The notes under the pieces: generated by a model
Seen by the model: the letters and a program-made list of their open reading frames with translations, nothing else
What the model was told of the DNA's origin: nothing
Database searches by the model: none
Part shown: piece after piece, positions 1-7,995 of the stretch
Numbering within the stretch: position 1 is the stretch's first letter
How the letters are laid out: each line of letters opens with the position of its first letter
Assembly (NCBI GenBank): GCA_003551455.1
Contig: PUMR01000051.1
Location: 1-11,412 of the forward strand
DNA length: 11,412 nucleotides
From: Mollicutes bacterium
GTDB taxonomy: Bacteria > Bacillota_I > Bacilli_A > Izemoplasmatales > Izemoplasmataceae
Reading direction: 5' to 3'
Program-made: the position numbers and the translations under genes

Positions 1-235
1 CGGGATTGGCATCGAGCGCTTCACTCACCATGTCTACGAGATGGAGAACCTCCACCCCTTCCTTCCGCAGTGTTTCGGCGAAGGCGTCATGCTCCTTCAA
101 CGCCACGTCGAGATAGGGGATGTCGTCGAAGAGGAGCCGGCGCAGATTCCTCGGGGTGAGATTCTCCAGTTCTTCACCGGGCCGATGTAAAAGCACGCTT
201 TTCAAGGAGCCGATTTCCGAATAGACGCTGATCAT
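1..235 (-). CDS. arcA: Arginine deiminase, N-terminal part (cut by window edge)
   Basis: Hydrolyses L-arginine to L-citrulline and ammonia, the first step of the cytoplasmic arginine deiminase pathway. Only the first 78 residues are present; the gene continues beyond position 1. Seen: the translation begins [20 protein letters not shown] and continues with [17 protein letters not shown], then [19 protein letters not shown]. These are the hallmark N-terminal blocks of bacterial ArcA ([33 protein letters not shown]). The catalytic Cys, His and Asp/Glu residues lie outside the window. The ATG overlaps the alr stop in an ATGA (235-232), which implies translational coupling and fixes the start. 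A GAGGA-like site lies about 10 nt upstream inside alr. Its place at the end of an ornithine-degradation operon suggests it supplies ornithine by way of citrulline (inference). Confidence 0.93.
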   Translation of the reverse strand, partial: MISVYSEIGSLKSVLLHRPGEELENLTPRNLRRLLFDDIPYLDVALKEHDAFAETLRKEGVEVLHLVDMVSEALDANP

Positions 236-1329
236 GTTTCATCATCCTCACCGATAAAGATTCGTGGAACGCGACCCGATACCTGGCAGAACACTTCATA
301 GTTGATTGTTCCTGTGCGCTCTGCCACTTCATCGACATGGATCCCGCCGCCGATGAGCACCGCCGTGTCGCCGACATGCACATGTCGGTCCACTCTGACG
401 AACGTGTGGTCCATGCAGATGCGGCCGACAATCGGATAACGGTCATCCCCGATGACGACCTCGCCACCTTGATTCTTGCGGATGAACCCGTCGGCGTAGC
501 CGATGGGGAGTACCCCGATGCGTTCATCCCCTTTTGCTTCATAGGTGAGATTGTAACTGATGCGGTCACCTTTTTTCAGTTCCTTGATCTCGATGATTTT
601 CGACTTCAGGGTGAATGTCTCGCGCAGATCGAAACCGCAGTCACCATCCTCCAAGGACGTGCCATAGAGACCGATACCCATGCGGGCGTGCGTGGTGTAG
701 GGGATGCGCCGCTCATACTTCATGATGGCGGATGTGTTGCTCACATGGACCATGGGGGGGCGTTTCTCGATTCTTTCCAGCATGCGTTCGAACTTCTCTG
801 TTTGGGCAAAGAGGTATTCCTCGTTGTCATCCGCGGTGGCAAAATGGGTGTAGATCCCTTCGAGGTGGATGTTCTTTGCTTCCTGAGCCGTTTTGGCAAT
901 ACGGGCGATTTCCTCTTCATCGACAAAACCCCGCCTGTGCATACCGGTGTCCGCCTTGAGATGGATGCGCAAGGGGCCGGGATGGTCCAAGGCCTCTTGA
1001 AAGAGGGCCGCGGTCGAGACCGTGAACATGACGCCGCTCTCCGCGAGACGGTCGAAATCCCCCGGGAGGACGGCACCCATGACGAGGACCTCGGCATCCG
1101 GTGCGGCCCTTTTCGCTTCCAAGGCCTCTTCGAGCAGGCTCGTCGCGAAAACGCCGACGCCCTGCTTTCGGAAATGGCGGACGACGGCAGTCAATCCGTG
1201 GGAATAGGCATCCCCTTTGACAACGGGGATGACCGTCTTGGGCTCGACGTGGTCATTCATGATACGCCAGTTGTGATAGAGGTTGTCGAGGCGGACCTCC
1301 ACCCATGTGGGACGATGTCTCTCAAACAT
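232..1329 (-). CDS. alr: Alanine racemase (PLP, fold type III)
   Basis: 365 residues, close to the usual Alr length. Seen: a PLP lysine motif [11 protein letters not shown] with K38; TGMHRRG (residues 128-134) in the place of the usual TGM.RLG; THFATAD (161-167); HVSNTSA (195-201); GIGLYG (218-223); the catalytic tyrosine block ISYNLTY with Tyr259; [16 protein letters not shown] (305-308); and [15 protein letters not shown] near the C-terminus. Family knowledge: Alr interconverts L- and D-alanine with Lys and Tyr as the two bases. The start overlaps the end of orr by 8 nt, and its stop shares ATGA with arcA, so it is an integral operon gene. Inferred role: conversion of the D-alanine released by OrtAB into L-alanine, rather than or besides cell-wall supply. 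Odd residues are Gly39, Ser43, Arg133 and His308 where Ala, Gly, Leu and Gln are usual. A broadened or different amino-acid specificity is therefore possible. Confidence 0.9.
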   Translation of the reverse strand: MFERHRPTWVEVRLDNLYHNWRIMNDHVEPKTVIPVVKGDAYSHGLTAVVRHFRKQGVGVFATSLLEEALEAKRAAPDAEVLVMGAVLPGDFDRLAESGVMFTVSTAALFQEALDHPGPLRIHLKADTGMHRRGFVDEEEIARIAKTAQEAKNIHLEGIYTHFATADDNEEYLFAQTEKFERMLERIEKRPPMVHVSNTSAIMKYERRIPYTTHARMGIGLYGTSLEDGDCGFDLRETFTLKSKIIEIKELKKGDRISYNLTYEAKGDERIGVLPIGYADGFIRKNQGGEVVIGDDRYPIVGRICMDHTFVRVDRHVHVGDTAVLIGGGIHVDEVAERTGTINYEVFCQVSGRVPRIFIGEDDET

Positions 1330-2380
1330 ATCTCTTCACCACGTAAGGTGACGTCATCAGACTGAGAAGGCTCCCGTAGGTCAGCTTGAAACGGAGGACG
1401 TCACCGGTTTTGTATGCTGTCTTCGCTACCGTCAGGTCGGCGATGATATGGTCGCTGCTGCTGCCGATGAGTTCGATAGCTTCATCGAAGGGTTTCAGTT
1501 CCGTGTGTTCGACATCCTGTTTTCCCACGGCCAGAATGGCCCTTTTCCTCATGCCTTTGTCTTGGAACGAAGGTTTTTTACCGAAGGCGTCCATGCCGAT
1601 CGTCCCTTCGGGAACCGAAGGTTTTTCGCCGATTTCCAGAATATCCGTCTCCAGAATGAAGACGTCGTCGTGGAAACCCGGCACCAATTTGCCGTAGGCG
1701 GTTTCTCTACCGAGAGCGAGCGCTTCGCCGACACGGAGGTTGTTGACCTTGTCGATATGGATCCCTTCCTGCAGGAGGGGGATGTGGGAGGAATTCCCTC
1801 CCGAGACGATGTCAAGGCTTCTTCCGAGCGCTTCCTCCACATCGGCCACGACATCGACGAGTCGTTGCAGTGTCGGAGCGTCGGGAATCACACCGCCATA
1901 ACACGTCAGATTGGTCCCCAAGCCCGCCAGATGGACACCTTGCATCGTATCGATCTCCTTGGCCACGGAGACGATGTCGCGCCGATAGTAGATACCCTCT
2001 CGGAGGTCGCCGATATCGACCATGAGGATGACACCGTGCTTCTTCCCTTTTTCGCTGGCGGCGGCGTCGAGCTTCCGGATGGTGTCGATGTCGGAATTGA
2101 GGGAGTAGTCGGCGTGCAAGACGACTTCGTCGACTTCATGTCTGGAGGCAAGGCGCAGCAAGACTTTGGGAAGTGTCGTTTTCATCTTTCGCAGATTCTC
2201 GACGCGGGAGTCGGCGATGAAATCGACCCCTTCGTCGTTCAATACCTCGACCAGCCTTTGTGTCGCGCAAAAGACTTTGGTCACGCCCATCAGGGTGATT
2301 CCTTGGCGGGCACAGAGTTTTTTCATCTCTTGGACATTGTCGCGGTATTTGCCGGCATCGATCAGGATTCTCGGATACAT
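1322..2380 (-). CDS. orr: Ornithine racemase
   Basis: Racemises L-ornithine to D-ornithine, the substrate of the aminomutase encoded upstream. Seen: 352 residues, beginning MYPRILIDAGKYRDN, with the PLP-lysine motif GVTKVFCA (K35). Further blocks are ADSRVENL (56-63), MVDIGDLREGIYY (120-132), SGGNSSHIPLL (193-203), NLRVGEALALGRE (214-226) and ELIGSSSDHIIADLT (303-317). It belongs to the alanine/ornithine racemase-like PLP family (fold III N-terminal domain) and is clearly distinct from the neighbouring Alr. The length is close to that of characterised Clostridium Orr. The start follows the glmL-like stop after a single base, with GGGAGAGG about 7 nt upstream, so coupling is likely. Identity rests on the motif set plus its textbook position beside oraE. 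Activity on other basic amino acids cannot be excluded. Confidence 0.92.
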   Translation of the reverse strand: MYPRILIDAGKYRDNVQEMKKLCARQGITLMGVTKVFCATQRLVEVLNDEGVDFIADSRVENLRKMKTTLPKVLLRLASRHEVDEVVLHADYSLNSDIDTIRKLDAAASEKGKKHGVILMVDIGDLREGIYYRRDIVSVAKEIDTMQGVHLAGLGTNLTCYGGVIPDAPTLQRLVDVVADVEEALGRSLDIVSGGNSSHIPLLQEGIHIDKVNNLRVGEALALGRETAYGKLVPGFHDDVFILETDILEIGEKPSVPEGTIGMDAFGKKPSFQDKGMRKRAILAVGKQDVEHTELKPFDEAIELIGSSSDHIIADLTVAKTAYKTGDVLRFKLTYGSLLSLMTSPYVVKRYV

Positions 2381-2381
2381 A

Positions 2382-3746
2382 TCAATCCTCTCCCATCCGC
2401 AGGGACTTTTGGAGGAGCGTGGTGGTGGCTTCGGGGTGTTTCAATGAGAGCACGCCGAGGCTGGCGAGAATATAGTCATGATCCTTCAGGATACGTACAC
2501 CGCCTTTGGGGACGAGTTTTTTCGGACGGCTCTTCAGATATTCTTCCACGATCTCTTTGGTGTTCTCCAGATGCACGAGCGCACCGCCCGTCAACACGAT
2601 TGTTTGGACTTGGGTCAAATCGCGTCCCTCGGGAATGACCTTTCTTCCCCCCGAAGTGTAAACGTCCCGCAAATCCCCGATATGTCGGTCCAAAGCCTGG
2701 AATACGCACACCCGGGCCAACTCTTTGACGAAACGTCTTTCTTCGTCGTTAGAAGGAATCTGGGCATAGCCGGACAAGAGCCGCGCGAATTCCTCGGGCG
2801 TTTTTCCCAATCTTTTGTGGAACCATCTTTCGCCGACATGATCCATGACCTTGCGATGGTTCAAGAAGACACCCAGGTCGCCTTCGACCGTCCTTTTCTC
2901 CTTGGCTTCCCCTTCACTGTATACGGCAAACTCCTCACTCGGCTGCGTGATCGAGTGCACATCCGTCGTCGCGCCGCCCACGTCGATGACAGCCACATTG
3001 CCCAACATCTCATAGAGATGCATGGTGCCTTCCATCACCGCTCCCGGGGTGGGCATGATGCCTTCTTTCACCATCTCTTTCACGTGTTGCATGCCCTTGG
3101 CGTGGATGATGTGTCTTTCGAACGTCTCGTAGATCTTCTTCCGCAAGGGATGGATGTTCAAATAGTCGACACGCGGATAGACGTTTTCGACAATCGAGAG
3201 ATAAGGTCTCTGGGAGCTTCTCGCGAAGTGTTTGCGGATGCGATAGTGGTTCTCCACATTGCCGGCATAGATGATGGGGATGTCCAATGCGAGCCGCTCG
3301 ACTTTTTTCAGATTCTCGAATGCGGTTCGCTTTTCACCGTAGTCGGTACCGCCGGAGATGAGGATGATGTTCGGTCTGATATCCTTGATGCGTTCCATGT
3401 CATCATCTTCCAAATCGCCCGCCGTGATGAGATGGATGTTCGCCCCGGCATTCAACGCGGCCTCTCTGGCGGCCCGGACCGTCATCTCGTAGACAAGCCC
3501 CGAAACGGTCATCCTGAGACCGCCGGCCGCACTCGAGGTGGCGAACATCTCGTCATAGGAAATCTTGTCGGCCCCGAGGTTTGTCCGTAAATCCTCGATG
3601 GCCGCTTGCAGGCCTTCGGTGACATCCGTCTCCACTGTGGTTACGGAGACACCGCGGCCGAGATAGGCGGAATCTTCTCCGGTGCGAAAAGCGTTGACGA
3701 CCGTAGTCGTGCTGCCAATCTCGGCCACGAGGCAATCAATCTTCAT
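2382..3746 (-). CDS. GlmL/MutL-family ATPase-like protein of the ornithine aminomutase cluster
   Basis: 454 residues of the GlmL family (the MutL of glutamate mutase operons, unrelated to mismatch-repair MutL), an actin/Hsp70-type ATPase fold. Seen: a phosphate-1 loop AEIGSTTTVVNAF (8-20), FATSSAAGGLRMTVSGLV (68-85), LITAGDLED (106-114), ILISGGTDYG (128-137), a phosphate-2 loop VIDVGGATTDVHS (253-265) and an adenosine-type motif IVLTGGAL (383-390). The gene overlaps the oraE end by 11 nt and precedes orr, the same slot as in known ornithine clusters. Family proteins recur beside B12-dependent mutases, and a chaperone or cobalamin-exchange (reactivase) role has been suggested; I know of no firm proof. 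Inference: it maintains OraSE activity. Nothing looks truncated. Confidence 0.88.
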   Translation of the reverse strand: MKIDCLVAEIGSTTTVVNAFRTGEDSAYLGRGVSVTTVETDVTEGLQAAIEDLRTNLGADKISYDEMFATSSAAGGLRMTVSGLVYEMTVRAAREAALNAGANIHLITAGDLEDDDMERIKDIRPNIILISGGTDYGEKRTAFENLKKVERLALDIPIIYAGNVENHYRIRKHFARSSQRPYLSIVENVYPRVDYLNIHPLRKKIYETFERHIIHAKGMQHVKEMVKEGIMPTPGAVMEGTMHLYEMLGNVAVIDVGGATTDVHSITQPSEEFAVYSEGEAKEKRTVEGDLGVFLNHRKVMDHVGERWFHKRLGKTPEEFARLLSGYAQIPSNDEERRFVKELARVCVFQALDRHIGDLRDVYTSGGRKVIPEGRDLTQVQTIVLTGGALVHLENTKEIVEEYLKSRPKKLVPKGGVRILKDHDYILASLGVLSLKHPEATTTLLQKSLRMGED

Positions 3747-5946
3747 GATTTTTCTTCTCTTTGTGTCTTTCTACGATGAAGCTCGCCACATGATGACCCT
3801 TCGTACCACGACCGAAGCCTTGGTCCACCTTGTTCTTGCGGGCGATTTCCGGAGTCACCTGGGTACCGCCGGCGAGAAGGATCAATTTGTCGCGTACACC
3901 TTTTTCCACAGCGTAATCGTGGAGTTTTCTCATATTCTTGTAGTGGGTCTCGTCATGGCTGATGATGGTGGACATCATGATGCAGTCGGCATCCATCTCG
4001 ATAGCCGCATCTACGAATTTCTCGATGGGGACGCTCGTACCAAGATAAGTGTAGTCGATACCGTATTTCTCGATACCTCCGTGTTTGATATCGAGGACTT
4101 CGCGGATGCCGACACTGTGTTCATCGTCACCGCCCGTCCCCGCGATCACATGGATGGGATTCTCTTTCACATAGGTGAAGATGTCATCTTCAGGGATGGT
4201 CTCGATCTCTTCGGGGAGTTCGAGTTCACTGATGTCGATGTCGAAATCGACGCGCCCCTTGATTTGTACTCGGGTGCCTTCGCTCGGATGGAGAATTTCC
4301 GTGTGGATGACCTCGACGTCCTTGAGATTCATGCGGCGTCCCGTCTCGAGGGCGGCTTCCGCGGCGACCTTCTTTTCCACGGGGAAGAAGAGGTCGACAG
4401 TCACCACCCCGTCGCCGAGCCATTCGACTTCGGGCTTGATGAAATCGGAGTTCCGGTATTTCTCATTCTCCTGCAAGCGAAGATACACATTGTCCGTCTC
4501 GTCGAGTTCGTCGATGTATTGGATCTTGTCGGGTTTTTCGAACGTCGAACCGCCGATGAGTCTCGCGGGGTCGTTTTTTGCTGAAGGGTCGTATTGATCG
4601 GTGTTGTTGTAGCCGAAATGCGCCGTCACGGGCGCCATGTAGTTCTCATCGCGCTTGATCACGGTGTTCGCGCCGATGCCGCCCTCGATCTCTCGATGAA
4701 TGCCGTCGTCGTTCCGTTCGGGGTATTCGCCGCTGTCGACGAACATGCCTTCCTCGACCGCCTCGAAATAGCCGCCGAGTTCGAGAATCTCTTCCATCAT
4801 CAAGATGGCTCGCTCTTGGATTTCGCGTTTCTTGTCATAGAGGTATCCCTTGTCTTTGATACCCAACATGGCCAACATGTCATCCATGCCCATCATGGCC
4901 TGTTTTGTGGTATCGAGGGCTTCGATGTTGTAGACGTGCCAAGGGACGTTCCGACCTTCATCGGGCGTGATCGTGCTTTGGATGTCCGCACTCGTCAACC
5001 GCGATATGAGCAAGTTCAGAACATGAGTTACGGTCGCTTCGCGGGTAGAAGAGTCCATGTATTTGGTGTTCATCTGGGCGCGGATCTTGTATTTGTCGAA
5101 GAACTCCCGCAATGCGATGGCATAGGGAAGATTCAACTTGAGGTCGGGAGAGGGCGGCGCTGCGGGAGGAACGGAAGAAAGGCAGATGTTCTCGGGCTTG
5201 ATGCCGGCCTTTTCAGAATACACGGAGTTGATCGCGTGTTGTACGAGGAGTTCCGGCATGACTTTCCAGGCGTCCCGGGCCGTGGCGTTCGCGTTGTGGG
5301 CGCCGTCGATCTGGGCGATATCGGCCCAAGCGAGCACCTTCTTGCTCTCGGCGGCGTCGACGAAACTACGGACCATGTTGATGTTTCTATAGAGGACGTT
5401 GTATTGAGGGTCCTGATGGGCGCCGTTGACGCCTTCTTCTGCGAAAAGGACGGCGATTTCGGGTCCGGCGACCCCGGAGACATAAGAATGGTAGTTGATC
5501 GGTCTGCCGACCTCTTCTTCGATGTAATCGAGGGCCTTCCTCTGGGCGCGGAGCTGTTTTCTGGTGATGGGGATGCCGCCCACGCCTTGGGGCGTTCCTT
5601 CGAGAAGCCCGTCAAAATGCGATTGGCCGGCCGTGCGGATGACCATGATATGGTCGGCGCCGTGATAGGCGGCCATGCGGAACCTACGGATGTCGTCCTC
5701 GAAACGCCCCGAAGCGATTTCGGCCGTGACCACGCTGTCAGGTTGCGGGTCGATCCCCCCCAGATGGCTCGCACTCGGCAGGGGAATCGAACGTTTCAGC
5801 GATTCGCTCGCCTGCTTGTATTCAAAGGGGCCCAGTTTGACAGTTTTCTTCTTCCTCCATGTCCAGCCCCGCCGTTTCGGTCGGTAATTCTCCAGCCCAT
5901 CGAGAATTTTGTGGATGTCCAGTTTCTTGTCCGGTTTCAAGTCCAT
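3736..5946 (-). CDS. oraE: D-ornithine 4,5-aminomutase, large (B12/PLP) subunit
   Basis: Large subunit of the enzyme that moves the C5 amino group of D-ornithine to C4, giving (2R,4S)-2,4-diaminopentanoate, using adenosylcobalamin and PLP. Seen: 736 residues, the normal full length for OraE. The N-terminal and central parts form the PLP-binding TIM-barrel region, with motifs such as SGVAGPEIAVLFAEEGVNGA (157-176), IAQIDGAHNANA (210-221), MNTKYMDSSTREATVTHVL (292-310) and VPWHVYNIEALDTTKQAMMG (334-353). The C-terminal Rossmann domain carries the cobalamin motif DEHSVG (608-613), whose His610 is the expected cobalt ligand. Lys621 in DIKHGG follows 11 residues later, as in the family's internal PLP lysine. 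A later LLAGGTQVTPE (690-700) also fits a B12-binding domain. The ATG lies 3 nt after the oraS stop, with GGGGTG just upstream. Lysine 5,6-aminomutase is less likely because here both cofactor domains sit in one chain next to oraS. Confidence 0.97.
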   Translation of the reverse strand: MDLKPDKKLDIHKILDGLENYRPKRRGWTWRKKKTVKLGPFEYKQASESLKRSIPLPSASHLGGIDPQPDSVVTAEIASGRFEDDIRRFRMAAYHGADHIMVIRTAGQSHFDGLLEGTPQGVGGIPITRKQLRAQRKALDYIEEEVGRPINYHSYVSGVAGPEIAVLFAEEGVNGAHQDPQYNVLYRNINMVRSFVDAAESKKVLAWADIAQIDGAHNANATARDAWKVMPELLVQHAINSVYSEKAGIKPENICLSSVPPAAPPSPDLKLNLPYAIALREFFDKYKIRAQMNTKYMDSSTREATVTHVLNLLISRLTSADIQSTITPDEGRNVPWHVYNIEALDTTKQAMMGMDDMLAMLGIKDKGYLYDKKREIQERAILMMEEILELGGYFEAVEEGMFVDSGEYPERNDDGIHREIEGGIGANTVIKRDENYMAPVTAHFGYNNTDQYDPSAKNDPARLIGGSTFEKPDKIQYIDELDETDNVYLRLQENEKYRNSDFIKPEVEWLGDGVVTVDLFFPVEKKVAAEAALETGRRMNLKDVEVIHTEILHPSEGTRVQIKGRVDFDIDISELELPEEIETIPEDDIFTYVKENPIHVIAGTGGDDEHSVGIREVLDIKHGGIEKYGIDYTYLGTSVPIEKFVDAAIEMDADCIMMSTIISHDETHYKNMRKLHDYAVEKGVRDKLILLAGGTQVTPEIARKNKVDQGFGRGTKGHHVASFIVERHKEKKNHED

Positions 5947-5949
5947 GCC

Positions 5950-6303
5950 TCAGAGCACCCCTTTCAAGTAATCGACATGCTCGCCTTCGGCAAGCAGGAG
6001 TCCGGCTTTGCGGATTTCCATGTCTTTGTCCTTGGAAAGTCTGTAGACGCAGTGTCCGGCGCCCTTGGAAAGCAAGTCGTTCTCTGCGAGTTTGTCGACT
6101 ATCTCCTTGGCTTCGATACTCGAAAAGCCCATGCGGAGAAGTATACTCCGTTCAATCGATTTTGACGTGTGATTCCTGCCCATCTCCACGAGAGGGTCGA
6201 CAATCTTTTCCGCCAGCTCGTAAAAATACTTCTTCAACTCTTCATCGGACATGTTCACGAGGTGCTTTCTTCGCTCTTGAAAGTCGTCCTTTCTTTCCTT
6301 CAT
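5950..6303 (-). CDS. oraS: D-ornithine 4,5-aminomutase, small subunit
   Basis: 117 residues, matching the roughly 120-residue small partner of OraE; the two form the active aminomutase. Seen: a charged, helical N-terminus (MKERKDDFQERRKHLVNMSD), then DEELKKYFYELAEKIVDPLVEM (20-41), HTSKSIERSILLRMGFSS (45-62), IVDKLAENDLLSKGAGHCVYRLS (68-90) and a helical tail ending GEHVDYLKGVL. Family alignments from memory show the same ERSVLLRMGFSSLEAK-type core. The start shares ATGA with the ortB stop (6303-6300), and its own stop is 3 nt before oraE, so the three are translationally linked. That fits the fixed stoichiometry needed with OraE. No signal peptide; cytoplasmic. Confidence 0.95.
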   Translation of the reverse strand: MKERKDDFQERRKHLVNMSDEELKKYFYELAEKIVDPLVEMGRNHTSKSIERSILLRMGFSSIEAKEIVDKLAENDLLSKGAGHCVYRLSKDKDMEIRKAGLLLAEGEHVDYLKGVL

Positions 6304-7697
6304 GCTTTCAACTCCTCCATCAATGCTTTGATTTTCTCCGTGTCCACCCGGAGTTCATCCGCCAGATAGCGGTAATCCTCATCCGTCAACGACTGTCCGC
6401 GATAGCGTTTCAGATATGACAAGCGAATCCGGTCGAGATCGAGTTCCTTGAGACTGATGTCACGGGCGCTTTTCGGCAATATGATCATTTCTCCCGGGGT
6501 CTCTTCCTCGGGTTTGCCGAAGCGGATGTCGATGCCGTTCTTTTTGGCGAAAGAGAGTTGCGGTTGATGGTGTTTTCCGGCACCGGTGTATTCGGTTTCC
6601 TGGACGACGATGAACTCGTCTTCCTTCATTTCTTGGGCAAGTTTGAACGCGACGGCAAGCGAGGTGTTCCCCGCGGGCCCCCGTTCAAGTCCTTCGAGAA
6701 CCGCGAGCATTTCCGTCGCGAAGAACACACTCCCCTGATTGACGGTGAAATAGCGGTCGATATAGCGCATGGGCCGGCCGGCGCTTCTAGGGACGTCGCT
6801 TCGGTCCGGGTTGGTGGCGAAAGGCAGACCGAACCCCGTGTGTCCCGTGGTGAACGACTTGCGGTTGAAATCCTTGTCACTCGCCATGTGTAGTCCTTCG
6901 AGGTTCACGCTCGCCGCATAGATGGCCGTTTCGCTTGCACCGGCACGGCGGATGCCGCGTGCGGTGCCAGTGAGGTTTCCACCACCGGCATTGGTGACCA
7001 CGACCACTTCGGGATATTTACCATGGTTTTCCTTCATTTCGGTAGCGATCTCATAACCGAGGGTCTCGATGCCCATGATGCCGTAGGGTGAATAGAGAGA
7101 GGCGTTGAAATATCCCGTCTCATCCAGGAGGTCGAGGAAGGTGAAAAACAATTCCGGACCCACGCTCAACTGGACGACTTCAGCTCCATATGCCTCACAC
7201 GCCCGCGCTTTCTCGAGAATCTCGGGCTGAGCCAGTCCCTCCGAATCGAAACACTCCTGGACGACGATGCATTTCAGTCCGTGTTTCGCCGCGAGCGCCG
7301 CCACGGCGGCGCCATAGTTGCCGCTGGTGGCCGCAATGACACCTTCATAACCGAGTTCCTTGGCCTTGTGTACACTGATCGCGGCCCGGCGGGCCTTGAA
7401 AGAACCACTGAGATTGGTAGCCTCATCTTTCAGAAATATCCTCGCTCCATATCCCGGAGGAGCATACTTGCGGGCATAACGTGTAATGTTCTTCAGTTCG
7501 AGGAGCGGAGTCCGCCCTACCATCGACTCACCTTGGATTTTCTGGATGTCAGCGAAAGTGTAGCCGGTGCTTTCCATCATCTTGTCATAGTCGAAACCTA
7601 TCCCGTCATACTCGAAGCTGTTGTAATCCAGTCCTACCGATTTCTTGATGATGCTGTTCTTCCGTTCGAGAAGACTGTCGATGTCATAGTTTCTCAT
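6300..7697 (-). CDS. ortB: 2-amino-4-ketopentanoate thiolase, PLP-containing beta subunit
   Basis: With OrtA, cleaves (2R)-2-amino-4-oxopentanoate with CoA to acetyl-CoA and D-alanine, the last step of oxidative ornithine degradation. Seen: 465 residues of the fold-type-II (threonine synthase/cysteine synthase-like) PLP family. The Schiff-base lysine is K101 in NLSGSFKARRAA; the substrate loop is ATSGNYGA (123-130); the phosphate-binding glycine loop is TNAGGGNLTG (235-244). C-terminal blocks are VVQETEYTGAGKHHQPQLS (364-382) and the tail ALMEELKA. I chose the ATG at 7697 (MRNYDIDSLLERKN), which has a G-run 6 nt upstream at 7704-7709. The open frame runs further upstream to 7766, but those extra residues look like ortA read out of frame. 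It overlaps ortA by 14 nt and oraS by 4 nt. Generic annotation as threonine synthase would be wrong in this context. Confidence 0.94.
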   Translation of the reverse strand: MRNYDIDSLLERKNSIIKKSVGLDYNSFEYDGIGFDYDKMMESTGYTFADIQKIQGESMVGRTPLLELKNITRYARKYAPPGYGARIFLKDEATNLSGSFKARRAAISVHKAKELGYEGVIAATSGNYGAAVAALAAKHGLKCIVVQECFDSEGLAQPEILEKARACEAYGAEVVQLSVGPELFFTFLDLLDETGYFNASLYSPYGIMGIETLGYEIATEMKENHGKYPEVVVVTNAGGGNLTGTARGIRRAGASETAIYAASVNLEGLHMASDKDFNRKSFTTGHTGFGLPFATNPDRSDVPRSAGRPMRYIDRYFTVNQGSVFFATEMLAVLEGLERGPAGNTSLAVAFKLAQEMKEDEFIVVQETEYTGAGKHHQPQLSFAKKNGIDIRFGKPEEETPGEMIILPKSARDISLKELDLDRIRLSYLKRYRGQSLTDEDYRYLADELRVDTEKIKALMEELKA

Positions 7698-7995
7698 CGT
7701 CATCCCCCCAGGCCTCGCGCAAGATGATGTCGCGCATGGCGAGGATTTCATCCACATGCTCGCCATACGAGTGCTTGTGTCGGGGCTCCACCTCTTTGAC
7801 TTCGCCCGTCACCAATCTGCCGGTCGCAGTCCGGATCATGGCCTCTTCATACAGCTCGCCCTCTTCCAACAAGCGGCCTTTGATCCAGCACTTGAAAGGC
7901 ACCCTCGTGGTGTCCTCGGGAATGCCTTTGGCACGTTTTCCCGGTGGAAGGATGTTTTTGCGGATGCGGACATAGGCACCCTTCTGGATAAGCAT
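7684..7995 (-). CDS. ortA: 2-amino-4-ketopentanoate thiolase, alpha subunit
   Basis: Small subunit that pairs with OrtB for thiolytic cleavage of 2-amino-4-oxopentanoate. Seen: 103 residues, beginning MLIQKGAYVRIRKNILPPGK, then RAKGIPEDTTRVPFKCWIKG (21-40), ELYEEAMIRTATGRLVTGEV (47-66) and PRHKHSYGEHVDEILAMRDI (71-90), with an acidic end DDDEKL. This is the conserved pattern of OrtA proteins; its structural fold cannot be judged from the sequence alone. I chose the ATG at 7995 because GGAGAAGGGA lies about 9 nt upstream. An in-frame ATG at 8037 would start inside the promoter-like element and has no ribosome binding site. First gene of the tightly packed unit running to arcA. Confidence 0.92.
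   Translation of the reverse strand: MLIQKGAYVRIRKNILPPGKRAKGIPEDTTRVPFKCWIKGRLLEEGELYEEAMIRTATGRLVTGEVKEVEPRHKHSYGEHVDEILAMRDIILREAWGDDDEKL

Noticed and set aside
2382..3746. Annotation as DNA mismatch repair MutL
   Set aside because: The name is shared by accident. The motifs are of the GlmL/ASKHA ATPase type, not the GHKL ATPase of mismatch repair, and the neighbours are B12 mutase genes.
337..6165. Long open reading frames on the plus strand (for example 337-1365, 1448-2638, 2478-3590, 4594-6165)
   Set aside because: They lie antisense to well-identified minus-strand genes, carry no family motifs, lack ribosome binding sites, and their length is explained by the codon bias of the real genes on the other strand.
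6300..7697. Annotation of OrtB as threonine synthase or cysteine synthase
   Set aside because: It shares the fold-type-II PLP domain, but the overlap with ortA and oraS and its match to the ornithine cluster point to the thiolase beta subunit.
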